NCBI RefSeq assembly: GCF_014651835.1
Contig: NZ_BMXQ01000001.1
Coordinates: forward strand, 744,001 to 808,000
From: Pigmentiphaga litoralis
GTDB taxonomy: Bacteria; Pseudomonadota; Gammaproteobacteria; Burkholderiales; Burkholderiaceae_B
Length of the DNA: 64,000 nucleotides
Reading direction: 5' to 3'
Position numbers and translations under genes: made by a program. The notes beneath the pieces are model-generated. The model was not told the DNA's origin, ran no database searches, and saw only the letters and a list, made by a program, of their open reading frames with translations. Shown piece after piece: positions 18,174-27,061 of this stretch (the stretch's first letter is position 1; each line of letters opens with the position of its first letter).

Positions 18174-18509
18174 ATAGGTTCCGTTACGGCTCGCAATGGT
18201 GGCGCAAACGCGAGCCATCAGTGGGCAACCCGGTCTGCCCTTGCGCTGACAATATGCGTTATTCGGGGCAATGGAAGATCTTTGTATGTCGGTTTGTAAG
18301 CGGCTTTGCGAAGCAGGCTGCCTATCACGACCGTCCGAACCCGGCCGACGGCGCGACGCTAAGCCCGCGCGATGAAAGTCTGTCGAGCTAGCGTGTGTTG
18401 ACGCGCGCGGTGTGCCATCGATTCAATCGCGCGCAGGGCAGCCGCAGGGAAGGCGGACGTGTTGTTGCGGCTTTGTTGCCGCTGGTCACCAACGCGGACG
18501 GGATCGTCC
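18174..18509. other. Gap of 336 bp without a clear gene
   Basis: Lies upstream of the CheB gene and downstream of the HTH-citrate synthase gene, both on the minus strand, so it must hold the cheB promoter. A short plus-strand reading frame at 18254-18391 (45 residues, starting MRYSGQWKIFVCRFVSGF) has no visible ribosome-binding sequence and no family resemblance, and I do not call it a gene. No strong hairpin or repeat was seen. Confidence 0.5.
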
Positions 18510-19772
18510 TCAGGCCCCGGCTGCAACGAACTTGGCACGGGGCCGGATCATCTGTCCAGCGCGGCGCTGCTCTTGAACGTGAGCGACCCAGCCCGCCGTG
18601 CGCGCCAGCATGAAGACGGCCCCGGTGCTGTAACGAGGCAGCCCGATCGCTTGCGCAACGGCCAGCGCGCCCAGTTCATGCCGGGGCGGCAAGCCCAGTT
18701 CCTGCGACACCTGGTCGACAAAATCGAGCAGCATGCGCAGGCGCTTGTTGCCGTCGGATCGTTCCCTCGCGATCGCCAGCAGGCCGACGGCACGGGCATC
18801 GCCTTCAGGGTAGAGGGGATGGCTGAAGCCCGGCACGCCCAGCCCTTGCTGATGCAAGGCCACGGCACGTTTCAGGAGCGCGGGGCGCGACGTGCCGGCA
18901 TGCAGGAAGTCTTCAATGCGGTCGTAGTTGCGGGACAGCTCGACGCCCGACGCACTGCACAGCGCGGCCGACACACAGCTGTGCAACGACGCGCCCACGG
19001 ATGCCGCGACGCGCGCCACGAAGGTGCTGGAGGACAGCTCATGGTCGGCAAACAGCACCAGCACGACCTGCAGCGCATACACATTCGCGGCATGGGTATC
19101 GACACCCATGGCTTCAAGCAGCCGCAGCGCCACGGATCCCCGTCCGCCCCGATGAAAGCTGCGTGCCGGACCGATCATGCCGAAGCAGCCCGTCATGGCG
19201 GTAATGATTTCGCGCGCGGCGTCCTGCGTCTGGCCGCCAACGATGCGCTCTTCGACCGTACCGCGCGCCAGCCCGAGCCGCAGCACTACCATGGCCAGGA
19301 TCTCGGCCAGTTCGCCATTGCCTTGCGGCACGCTAAGCACCGGCGCGATGGCCTGCGCCACCGACGGGGGCAGGGCGCGCCGCGGCCACACAATGTCCGG
19401 GTGCCACAGTCCCGTCCACAGCAGCTCGGCCACCGCTTCGAAGCTGCCGCCGCTGATCGCCAGATCCAGGGCCGGACGGCCCCGGTAGCGCGGTCCTTCC
19501 GGCGTGAGTTCGGTGATCGATGTCGGCACCACCGGCTCGCCCCACTGCAGCGCGGCGCCAGCCACGGCGCCATGCCCGGACCGCGCCATTGACCGCGCCT
19601 GCACGCGCAGGATGTCGTCTCGCCGGTAGAGACGTTCCTTGGTGCCGACCTGTTTCACGCTGCGGATCAGACCCTTGCTGACGTAGGCGTACAGCGTCTG
19701 GATACGGATGCCGAGCAGCGTCGTGGCTTCGGCCGAAGTCAGGTAGATCCGGACAGCGTCATCAGGCGGCAT
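18510..19772 (-). CDS. HTH domain fused to a citrate-synthase-like domain (probable pseudoenzyme regulator)
   Basis: A 420-residue fusion. Residues 10-55 form a MerR/excisionase-type helix-turn-helix (LTSAEATTLLGIRIQTLYAY, then LYRRDDI). Residues 95-405 are a citrate synthase fold, recognisable by FADHELSSSTFVAR (His244), PGFSHPLYPEGDARA (His318) and ARTAGWVAH. Of the three citrate synthase catalytic residues, only the PGF-x-H histidine is kept. The HGGA loop with the first histidine reads GVELSRN (276-282), and the PNVDF aspartate region reads PPRHEL (362-367). It probably binds an acyl-CoA or oxoacid and regulates, rather than making citrate. It is divergent from the ThDP/aldehyde dehydrogenase/Bug operon. 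ATG 19772 preferred over TTG 19787. Confidence 0.8.
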   Translation of the reverse strand: MPPDDAVRIYLTSAEATTLLGIRIQTLYAYVSKGLIRSVKQVGTKERLYRRDDILRVQARSMARSGHGAVAGAALQWGEPVVPTSITELTPEGPRYRGRPALDLAISGGSFEAVAELLWTGLWHPDIVWPRRALPPSVAQAIAPVLSVPQGNGELAEILAMVVLRLGLARGTVEERIVGGQTQDAAREIITAMTGCFGMIGPARSFHRGGRGSVALRLLEAMGVDTHAANVYALQVVLVLFADHELSSSTFVARVAASVGASLHSCVSAALCSASGVELSRNYDRIEDFLHAGTSRPALLKRAVALHQQGLGVPGFSHPLYPEGDARAVGLLAIARERSDGNKRLRMLLDFVDQVSQELGLPPRHELGALAVAQAIGLPRYSTGAVFMLARTAGWVAHVQEQRRAGQMIRPRAKFVAAGA

Positions 19773-19789
19773 AGGTTGAACGTGCAATC

Positions 19790-19817
19790 AAGATTGATCA
19801 ATGTGAAGTTCAATCTT
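19790..19817. promoter_or_regulatory. Inverted repeat, candidate operator between HTH-citrate synthase and ThDP operon
   Basis: AAGATTGA (19790-19797) and its exact complement TCAATCTT (19810-19817) face each other across 12 bp. A second nested pair, TTGAAC (19776-19781) and GTTCAA (19808-19813), and a palindrome ATTGATCAAT (19793-19802) overlap it. The cluster lies 18-45 bp upstream of the regulator start and 85-112 bp upstream of the ThDP gene, where an autoregulated divergent operator would be expected. Binding by the HTH-citrate synthase protein is inference. Confidence 0.5.
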
Positions 19818-19901
19818 ACAGTGCGTTCACTTGCTGCCGTGCGTTGGTGTCACCGACATTTTTCCGCCCGCCAGCGCATACCCACAAGATCGGAGACCCG
19901 C

Positions 19902-21695
19902 ATGACCCTTCCCGTGCCCAGCCCCGCACCCCAAGTCCGGCGCGACATTCCGCAGCCTTCCAGCAGCGAGGGCATCTGGGGCAGCGATGCGCTCGCCGAA
20001 ATGATCCGCAGCCTCGACATTCCGTACGTCTGCCTGAATCCCGGCTCGAGCTTTCGCGGCCTGCACGACAGCCTGGTCAATCACCTGGGCAACGAAAAGC
20101 CGCAGATGCTGCTGTGCCTGCATGAAGAGCACGCCGTCGCCATGGCGCACGGCTATGCCAAGGTCACCGGCAAGCCGCTGGGCGCGATCGTGCACAGCAA
20201 CGTGGGCCTGATGCACGCCACCATGGCCATCTACGATATCTGGTGTGATCGTCTGCCCGTCGTCATCATGGGCGCGACCGGCCCGGTCGATGCCGCCCGC
20301 CGCCGCCCCTGGATCGACTGGCTGCACACCGCCCAGGACCAGGGCGCGCTGGTGCGCCATTACACCAAGTGGGACTGCCAGCCGGCTTCGGTGGGCGCCT
20401 CGTACGAAGCCTTGCTGCGCGCCAAGCAGATCGCCGAAACCGCGCCGCCCGGACCCACCTACGTCTGCTTCGACGCTGCGATGCAGGAACAGAAGCTGGA
20501 TGCGATCCCGCCGTTGCCCGATGCCTCGCGTTACGCCCCGCCGCCCACCACCTATCCGGATCCCAGGCTGGTGGACCAGGCGCTGGCGCTGCTCAAGGGC
20601 GCGAAGAACCCCATGATCCTGATGGGCCGCGCCAGCCGCGACAAAGCCGCCTGGGACCGCCGCGTGCAACTGGCCGAGGCGCTGAACGCCAAAGTGCTGA
20701 CCGACCTGAAGACGGGCGCTGCCTTCCCGACCGACCACCCGCTGCATCTGGCGCCCCCGGGCGTCTTCCTGTCGGGCGATACGGGCGCGTTGCTCAAGCA
20801 GGCCGACGTGGTGCTGAGCCTGGACTGGGTGGACCTGGCCGGTACGCTCAAGCAGGGCTGGGGCAATGCGCCGGCGGGCTGCAAGGTCATCCAGGTATCG
20901 GTCGATCAATACATCCACAACGGCTGGAGCATGGACCATCAGGGCCTGCCGCCCGCCGACATCTATCTGGCCTGCGGCATCGAACCCGTGGTGGAAGAGC
21001 TGCTGGCGCGGCTGGATGTCAAACCGACCACCGACTACACGCCGTCCGAATGGGTCAAGCCGGCCGAGGCGCCCGATGGTTCCATCAGCATCCACGCGCT
21101 GGCCGCCACCTTGAAGGACGTCGTGGGTGACGACGACATCTGCCTGATGCGCCTGCCGTTGGGCTGGGCCGGCGACATGTGGCACTTTCGTCATCCGCTC
21201 GACTACCTGGGTGGGGACGGCGGTGGCGGCATCGGTTCCGGACCGGGCATGTCGGTCGGATCGGCGCTGGCACTGAAAGACACAGGCCGCCTGCCCGTGT
21301 CGATCCTGGGTGACGGCGACTTCATGATGGGCAATGCCGGCCTCTGGACGGCCGCCAACGCCGTCATCCCGATGCTGATCATCACCGCCAACAACCGATC
21401 CTTCTTCAATGACGAAGTCCACCAGGAACGTGTCGCCAAGGAACGCAGCCGGCCGGTCGAAAACCGCTGGATCGGCCAGCGTATCGATGATCCGGCGCCC
21501 GACCTCGCCATGATGGCGCGTGCGCAGGGGCTCAAAGGCATCGGCCCGGTGACCGATCCGGCCAAGCTGGCGGACGTGCTGCGCGAAGCCATTGCCGCGG
21601 TGCGTGACGGCGCCGCCGTGGTGGTGGACGTGCACGTGACCGCGGGCTACAGCCCCTCCATGGCCGCCGGCATGACCCGCAGCCACGACGAATGA
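19902..21695 (+). CDS. Thiamine-diphosphate-dependent enzyme (acetolactate synthase/benzoylformate decarboxylase superfamily)
   Basis: A 597-residue ThDP enzyme with the three usual domains. The N-terminal Pyr domain carries the catalytic Glu (CLHEEHAVAMAHGYA, near 75). A central domain follows, then a C-terminal PP domain with the GDG-N ThDP/Mg motif (GDGDFMMGN ... ITANN, about 470-500). It should decarboxylate or carboligate a 2-oxoacid; the substrate is not evident. A good GGAGACC sequence precedes the ATG. It is followed 22 nt later by an aldehyde dehydrogenase gene, an order that suggests 2-oxoacid to aldehyde to acid, as in mandelate catabolism. Confidence 0.82.
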   Translation: MTLPVPSPAPQVRRDIPQPSSSEGIWGSDALAEMIRSLDIPYVCLNPGSSFRGLHDSLVNHLGNEKPQMLLCLHEEHAVAMAHGYAKVTGKPLGAIVHSNVGLMHATMAIYDIWCDRLPVVIMGATGPVDAARRRPWIDWLHTAQDQGALVRHYTKWDCQPASVGASYEALLRAKQIAETAPPGPTYVCFDAAMQEQKLDAIPPLPDASRYAPPPTTYPDPRLVDQALALLKGAKNPMILMGRASRDKAAWDRRVQLAEALNAKVLTDLKTGAAFPTDHPLHLAPPGVFLSGDTGALLKQADVVLSLDWVDLAGTLKQGWGNAPAGCKVIQVSVDQYIHNGWSMDHQGLPPADIYLACGIEPVVEELLARLDVKPTTDYTPSEWVKPAEAPDGSISIHALAATLKDVVGDDDICLMRLPLGWAGDMWHFRHPLDYLGGDGGGGIGSGPGMSVGSALALKDTGRLPVSILGDGDFMMGNAGLWTAANAVIPMLIITANNRSFFNDEVHQERVAKERSRPVENRWIGQRIDDPAPDLAMMARAQGLKGIGPVTDPAKLADVLREAIAAVRDGAAVVVDVHVTAGYSPSMAAGMTRSHDE

Positions 21696-21717
21696 ACCGA
21701 CACGAACGAGGCCTTCC

Positions 21718-23220
21718 ATGAGCAGCTCAGTTTCCAGCCCGACCCAGACGGGCCGTATCGACCCGGCCAGCGTCATCCCGACCCATCGCGACCTGTACTA
21801 CGGCGGCGAATGGCACGCGCCCGTCGGCGGCCGCTATGTCCCGACACTCAATCCGGGCCTGAACCGGCAGGTCGGCGAAGCCGCCGACGCCAGCGCCCAA
21901 GACGTGGATGCGGCCGTCAAAGCGGCCCATGCCGCCTATCCGGCGTGGCGCCGCATGAAGCCCATGGAGCGCGCGACCATCATGCGCCGCGCCGCCAACG
22001 TGCTGCGCGAGCATGCCGAAGAACTGGCGCTGATCGACGCCATCAACACCGGCAACCCGGTGTCCGAAATGATCTCGGACGCCAATATCGCAGCCGCCAG
22101 TCTCGATTACTTTGCCGGCGTGGTCATGGAACTGAAGGGATCGACGATCCCGATGGGCGATGACCGGTTGAACTACACGCTGCGCGAACCGCTCGGCGTG
22201 GTGGCCCGCATCGTGGCCTACAACCATCCCTTCATGTTCGTGGGCGCCAAGATCGCCGCGCCCCTGGCGGCAGGCAACACGGTCGTCATGAAGTCAGCCG
22301 AACCGGCTCCGCTGTCGGGCATTCGCCTGGCCGAACTGATCGGTCCGATCTTTCCGCCGGGAGTGCTCAACATCCTGAGCGGCGGCAAGGAATGCGGCCA
22401 GGCGTTGACGGTGCATCCCCTGGTCAAGAAGATCACGTTGATCGGCAGCGTGCCAACCGGCAAGGCCATCATGCGCAGCGCGGCCGACTCGCTCAAACCC
22501 GTGCTGCTGGAATTGGGCGGCAAGAATGCCCTGATCGGCTTTCCCGATGCCGACGTCAAGGCCCTGACTGACGGCCTGGTGCGCGGCATGAACTTCACGT
22601 GGGCAGGGCAATCCTGCGGGTCGACCAGCCGCGCGTTCATCCACGCATCGATCTACGACCAGGTGGTGGAAGGCGCCGCGAAGCTGACGCGCGAACGGCA
22701 CAAGCCGGGCATGGCGACGGACTGGTCCACGACCATGGGCTGCGTCATCAACCAGACCCAGTACGACAAGATCATGAAGTACATCAACTCGGGCAAGGAC
22801 GAAGGCGCGCGGCTGGTGATTGGCGGCAAGCATCCGGACACCGAAGGGCTGGCGGATGGCTTCTTCATCGAGCCCACGATCTTTGCCGATGTGAACCCCG
22901 ACATGACTATCGCGCGCGAAGAAATCTTTGGCCCGGTGCTGTCGATGTTCAAGTGGGAAGACGAAGACGAACTGTTCGAGATGGTGAACCGGGTCGAGCT
23001 TGGCCTGACCGCATCGATCTGGACCCGCGACCTGGTCACGGCCCATCGTGCCGCGCAGCGGGTGGAAGCGGGCTACGTCTGGATCAATGACACCAGCAAG
23101 CATTTCCTGGGCGCACCCTTCGGCGGCTACAAGCAGTCGGGCATCGGACGCGAAGAATGCTTTGAAGAACTGCTGGAGTTCTCGCAGATCAAGAACGTGA
23201 ACGTGAACCTGGCACCCTGA
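21718..23220 (+). CDS. NAD(P)-dependent aldehyde dehydrogenase
   Basis: A 500-residue class I/II-type aldehyde dehydrogenase. The motifs are complete: NHPFMFVGAKIAAPLAAGN, catalytic Glu in LLELGGKNA (about 265), catalytic Cys in AGQSCGSTSR (about 300), and EEIFGPVLSMF near 401. The C-terminus is typical (PFGGYKQSGIGREE). Cytoplasmic, probably tetrameric. It is placed directly after the ThDP enzyme and before a Bug receptor, so it likely oxidises the aldehyde released by that enzyme. Substrate unknown. Confidence 0.88.
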   Translation: MSSSVSSPTQTGRIDPASVIPTHRDLYYGGEWHAPVGGRYVPTLNPGLNRQVGEAADASAQDVDAAVKAAHAAYPAWRRMKPMERATIMRRAANVLREHAEELALIDAINTGNPVSEMISDANIAAASLDYFAGVVMELKGSTIPMGDDRLNYTLREPLGVVARIVAYNHPFMFVGAKIAAPLAAGNTVVMKSAEPAPLSGIRLAELIGPIFPPGVLNILSGGKECGQALTVHPLVKKITLIGSVPTGKAIMRSAADSLKPVLLELGGKNALIGFPDADVKALTDGLVRGMNFTWAGQSCGSTSRAFIHASIYDQVVEGAAKLTRERHKPGMATDWSTTMGCVINQTQYDKIMKYINSGKDEGARLVIGGKHPDTEGLADGFFIEPTIFADVNPDMTIAREEIFGPVLSMFKWEDEDELFEMVNRVELGLTASIWTRDLVTAHRAAQRVEAGYVWINDTSKHFLGAPFGGYKQSGIGREECFEELLEFSQIKNVNVNLAP

Positions 23221-23324
23221 GCCTGACGGAGCCGCGGCCCGGTCAGCCGGACTTATGGCAATACCGCAGTCATCACAACGAGCGCACAGCGCCGGCCCCC
23301 CCCTGGGGCCACCGAGGAGACATC

Positions 23325-24299
23325 ATGACTTTCATTCGCACCCTGCTTGGCGCGGCCATGGGCACGGCCGTCCTGGCCAGCCCGCTTGCCGCCGCGGCCG
23401 CCGATGCCTATCCCACGAAACCCATCCGCCTGGTCGTGCCGTTCGGTCCGGGCGGCGGGACCGACATCGTCGGCCGGCTGGTCGCGCCTTACCTGTCGGC
23501 CAAGCTGGGCCAGCAGGTCATCGTCGAAAACCGCGCGGGCGCGGGCGGCGCCATCGGGTCCAACATGGTGGCCAAGGGGGCGCCCGATGGCTACACCCTG
23601 CTGTTCACGGACACGGCGCGGACTATCGGCCCCTACATGCAGAAGGACCTGGCCTTTGACATCTCGAAAGACCTGGAGCCCCTGGGCCTGATCGCCGGGA
23701 CGCCCTTGCTGCTGCTGGCCAACCCGAACATCCCGGTCAAGTCCTTTGCGGAATTGATTACCTACGCCAAGGCCAATCCGGGCAAGCTGAACTACGGCAG
23801 TTCGGGCAACGGCACGCCGCAGCACTTCGCGGTCGAACTGCTCAAGGCAGCCAGCGGCATCGACATCACGCATGTGCCCTACAAGGGCGCCGCGGCGGTG
23901 GTGACCGATGCCGTCGGCGGGCAGGTCGACCTGGCGTCGGCCACACCGGCGCCATCGGCCGAATTCATTCGCACCGAACGGCTGCGCCCGCTGGTGGTGA
24001 TGGAACCCAAGCGCCTGGCCAGCCTGCCCAACGTGCCGGCCGCGGCAGAAAAATACCCCGATGTTGTCCTGAGCATCTGGTTTGGCCTGATGGTGGCGTC
24101 GGGTACCGATCCGGCGATTCGCAAGAAGCTGGAAACCGCGGTCAATGAAGTGGCCGCCAATCCCGAATACGTCGAAAAGCTGCGCACGGCCGGCTTCGAG
24201 CCCAATAGCGAAAACGCCGGACAGTTCAGGGCCCGGATCCAGCGTGAACTGAAGGTGTTTGGCGAGGTCGCCAAAAAGGCCGGCATCAAGCCCGAGTAG
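23325..24299 (+). CDS. Bug-family (TctC-type) periplasmic solute receptor
   Basis: A 324-residue periplasmic binding protein. It has a signal peptide ending about AAAAADA, then the Bug signature YPTKPIRLVVPFGPGGGTD, ENRAGAGG near 70, and YGSSGNGTP in the middle of the protein. Bug proteins bind small carboxylates and feed tripartite tricarboxylate transporters. No TctA or TctB membrane genes are nearby, which is common in Alcaligenaceae. Being third in the ThDP-aldehyde dehydrogenase operon, it probably binds the substrate of that pathway. Its 3' end overlaps the convergent LysR gene by 14 nt. Confidence 0.88.
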   Translation: MTFIRTLLGAAMGTAVLASPLAAAAADAYPTKPIRLVVPFGPGGGTDIVGRLVAPYLSAKLGQQVIVENRAGAGGAIGSNMVAKGAPDGYTLLFTDTARTIGPYMQKDLAFDISKDLEPLGLIAGTPLLLLANPNIPVKSFAELITYAKANPGKLNYGSSGNGTPQHFAVELLKAASGIDITHVPYKGAAAVVTDAVGGQVDLASATPAPSAEFIRTERLRPLVVMEPKRLASLPNVPAAAEKYPDVVLSIWFGLMVASGTDPAIRKKLETAVNEVAANPEYVEKLRTAGFEPNSENAGQFRARIQRELKVFGEVAKKAGIKPE

Positions 24300-25209
24300 C
24301 ACGCGTTGGCGCGCCGCCTTGCCCGGCATGCGCAAGCAGATGGTCGAGCAGTTGCCGGGCAGGCAGGGGCAAGTGGTCCGGGTCGCGCACGCACAGCACT
24401 ACCTGCCGGTGCGTCCAGGCATCGGTCAACCGGACCCGCCCGATGCCTGCCGCGCGGCCCATCCGGCGCGCGGCCGCCACCGGCACGACGGCCACGCCCG
24501 CGCCGCGTCCCACCATGCGGCAGATGGCGTCCATGCTGCCCAGCCGCACGCGGTACGCCAATGTCTTGCCGGCCAGCCGCGCATGATGCGTCAGCAGGGC
24601 GGCCATGGCCCCTTGCTCGGCCTGGCCAATGAAATCTTCATCGATCACGTCGACGAACGATGCCGAAGCTCGTCCAGCCAGCGGATGATCCTTAGGCACA
24701 ATGAGCACGAGCTGGTCGGCCTGGAACGGCATGACGACCAGCCCCTGCAAATCTGCGGCGTCGGACGCCACCCCGATGTCGCACATGCCGGTGCGCACGC
24801 CGTGCGCGATATCGGCGCTGGTGTGCTCATGAATGTCGAGCGACACCAGGGGATGCCACACCAGGAAATCCGCCAGGACTTCTGGCAGATGTTCGCTCAA
24901 TGCCGCGGCGTTCGATCGCAGCCGCACATGCCCACGGACCCCCTTGCCATACTGGCCGAGTTCGCCTTTCAGATGTTCGATCTGCTGGGTCACAAGCCGT
25001 GCGTGGTGGGCCAGGGTGCGGCCCGCAGGCGTTTCGACGACGCCGCGCCGGTTGCGGATCAGGAGCGGTTCCCCCAGCGCGTCTTCCATGCCGCGGATGC
25101 GCTCGCTGGCCGATGCCAGAGTCATGTGGGAACGGCGCGCGCCGCCCGTAATGGACCCGGCGTCACGAATGTGAAGAAACAGTTGCAGGTCGGTCAAATC
25201 GAAGCGCAT
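24286..25209 (-). CDS. LysR-family transcriptional regulator
   Basis: A 307-residue LysR-type regulator. It has an N-terminal winged HTH (FDLTDLQLFLHIRDAGSITGGARRSHMTLASASERI, about residues 2-38) and a C-terminal periplasmic-binding-protein-like effector domain (about 90-300). ATG at 25209 gives the usual short N-terminus; a longer frame adds an unlikely 16 residues. It is convergent with the Bug gene and divergent from the TauE-like exporter gene (185-bp gap), so the exporter is a plausible target. The effector is unknown. Confidence 0.88.
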   Translation of the reverse strand: MRFDLTDLQLFLHIRDAGSITGGARRSHMTLASASERIRGMEDALGEPLLIRNRRGVVETPAGRTLAHHARLVTQQIEHLKGELGQYGKGVRGHVRLRSNAAALSEHLPEVLADFLVWHPLVSLDIHEHTSADIAHGVRTGMCDIGVASDAADLQGLVVMPFQADQLVLIVPKDHPLAGRASASFVDVIDEDFIGQAEQGAMAALLTHHARLAGKTLAYRVRLGSMDAICRMVGRGAGVAVVPVAAARRMGRAAGIGRVRLTDAWTHRQVVLCVRDPDHLPLPARQLLDHLLAHAGQGGAPTRATRA

Positions 25210-25394
25210 GAGGGCATCGTAGCAGGGCAGGCAGCGAGGCGCTCTCGCCTCGGGCACGTTGAGGTCCCTGGAATGGCTCAGGCCCCGCCTGAGTCACCTT
25301 GCGCCATTTCCCGATGGAGGCTTGCCTGCGGGGGGCGCACAATGGCTCGCTTCCCCTCCCACCGTTCCTGCCACCCTCCGCGAGCCCCTTCACC

Positions 25395-26180
25395 ATGTCC
25401 TTCTCCTTGCCTGCGCTGATGACGTTGCTGCTTTCCCCGGTCGGCCTCGCTACCATCGCCATCTTCACGGTGGCAGGCTGTGTGAAGGGCATTGTCGGCC
25501 TCGGGCTGCCAACGGTGGCCATGGGTTTGCTGGCGCTGGTCATGCCGCCTGCCCAGGCGGCCGCCTTGCTGATCATCCCCGCCTTCCTGACCAACGTATG
25601 GCAGGCCTTGCCGTGGCAGTCGGCGTGGCGGGTGCTCCGCCGCCTGGCGGGCATGCAGGTCGGCGTGTGTGCAGGCACCTGGCTGGCCGCCTGGAAATGG
25701 GGCGCGCCGTCGGGGGCTGGCGCGGCCTACCTGCTTGGCGGGGCCCTGATGGCCTATGGCGCCTGGGGCCTGCTCGCGCGCCCGCTGCACCTGTCCCGCC
25801 AGGCGGAGCGTTGGGTGGGGCCTCTGGCAGGTGCCCTCACCGGCGCCATTGCGGCCATCACGGGCGTGTTCGTGATACCGGCCGTGCCTTACCTGCAGTC
25901 GCTGGGCTTGTCACGTGATGAACTGGTCCAGGCCATGGCGATCAGCTTCATGATTTCGGTGGCGGCGCTGGCGGTAGTGCTGGCGCGCAGCGCAGACATC
26001 TCGCTGGGTGTGGCCGGAGCATCGGCCCTGTTGCTGCTGCCCGCCCTGGTCGGGATGGCGATCGGTCAGCGCATCCGTCATGCCTTGTCGCCCACGGTGT
26101 TCCGCCGATGTTTCCTGGGCAGCCTGATCCTGCTGGGCGGCTATATGGTGGTGGCGCAGGCAATGAAGGCGGGAGCCTGA
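25395..26180 (+). CDS. TauE/SafE-family membrane transporter
   Basis: A 261-residue integral membrane protein with about eight hydrophobic helices and the TauE/SafE pattern (AIFTVAGCVKGIVGLGLPTVAMGLL near the N-terminus; GALTGAIAAITGVFVIPAVPYLQSLGLS at the half-way repeat). The family exports sulfite, sulfoacetate or other organic anions. It is divergent from a LysR gene, which may control it. The substrate is not predictable. Confidence 0.85.
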   Translation: MSFSLPALMTLLLSPVGLATIAIFTVAGCVKGIVGLGLPTVAMGLLALVMPPAQAAALLIIPAFLTNVWQALPWQSAWRVLRRLAGMQVGVCAGTWLAAWKWGAPSGAGAAYLLGGALMAYGAWGLLARPLHLSRQAERWVGPLAGALTGAIAAITGVFVIPAVPYLQSLGLSRDELVQAMAISFMISVAALAVVLARSADISLGVAGASALLLLPALVGMAIGQRIRHALSPTVFRRCFLGSLILLGGYMVVAQAMKAGA

Positions 26181-26199
26181 CTCCCGGCGCCAGGGGCGT

Positions 26200-26910
26200 T
26201 CAGGCCGGGCCAATGTCCAGGGTGTCGCGCCGGACATCCAGCGCCACCAGCCGATCGCGCAGCAGGCCTGGAAAGCGCGCATACCAGGCGGCGTTCAGCG
26301 GCGACGGATGGGGCAGGGGGCACAGCGTCAAGAGCCGCGGCGATCCGCCTGCCGACTGCATCGGGATCGTCAGGGTGCGCACAAAGCGGTCATCGGACGC
26401 CCAGAACCCATCGAGTGCCGCGCGCACGTTCGCCGATTGATTGATGCCAAACCACAGAAAGGCTTCCCGTCCCAGGGTGATGACGGTGTCGCCGCGCCAC
26501 GCGTTCAGCAGCAGGTCGGCGATCAAGGGCTGAAAGCGCCGCTTGGCCGCCATCGACCACGCCTTGTTGCCAACCGGCTTGTAGGGCACCGTGTTGATCC
26601 AGAAGAAATCCCCCGTGAGCGCGCTCAATGACCCCACATCGGCGGCGGCTTGCCCGGTCAGGTGTTCGTAAATGACTCGTCGGACCAGCTGGCCTCCGGC
26701 GCCAATGAAGGGTTCGCCACGGCGGACTTCGTCGCGCCCGGGGTCTCGCCCAAAGAAGGCAATGCGCCGGGTCGGCGCGCCCAGCCCCAGGATCGGGTCA
26801 AGCGGATCCTTGCCACAGGCGGTATACGCGTCAACGTCGATGCCGGGCAGGTCGGCGGCCGCGCCGCGAAAGGCGGAAAGTCGGGCAGGGGTCAGGGGCA
26901 GATGGGGCAT
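26200..26910 (-). CDS. Uracil-DNA-glycosylase superfamily protein
   Basis: A 236-residue protein of the UDG fold. It has the N-terminal active-site-like motif FFGRDPGRDEVRRGEPFIGAGG (about 49-70), TGDFFWINTVPYKP in the middle, and the C-terminal HPSPLN motif (about 207). The four-cysteine Fe-S site of family 4 enzymes is absent; only two cysteines are present in total. It probably acts in base excision repair on deaminated bases, but it could be a non-catalytic relative. ATG 26910 was chosen as the first codon giving a typical N-terminus. Confidence 0.7.
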   Translation of the reverse strand: MPHLPLTPARLSAFRGAAADLPGIDVDAYTACGKDPLDPILGLGAPTRRIAFFGRDPGRDEVRRGEPFIGAGGQLVRRVIYEHLTGQAAADVGSLSALTGDFFWINTVPYKPVGNKAWSMAAKRRFQPLIADLLLNAWRGDTVITLGREAFLWFGINQSANVRAALDGFWASDDRFVRTLTIPMQSAGGSPRLLTLCPLPHPSPLNAAWYARFPGLLRDRLVALDVRRDTLDIGPA

Positions 26911-26967
26911 CGGGCGGCGTGTAGCTTGCGCATGGGGACTGGACGTTCGCCATTGTGCCCGCCCGGC

Positions 26968-27000
26968 AAAAAAAAACGGCGCCACCCGAAGGTGGCGCCG
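26968..27000 (-). terminator. Rho-independent terminator of the PhoX gene
   Basis: On the minus strand a perfect 10-bp GC-rich stem (CGGCGCCACC pairing with GGTGGCGCCG) closes a TTCG tetraloop and is followed by nine T residues (A run at 26968-26976 on the plus strand). It lies 62 nt after the PhoX stop codon and before the UDG-like gene, so PhoX is expected to be monocistronic. Confidence 0.95.
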
Positions 27001-27061
27001 CTGTCAGCAGCACTTCACGGTGCCCCGAAAGGCGGCACCGCAGCCGGCCGAAGCCGTTTGC

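Noticed and set aside
18254-18391. 45-codon plus-strand gene
   Set aside because: No ribosome-binding sequence and no recognisable homology by eye.
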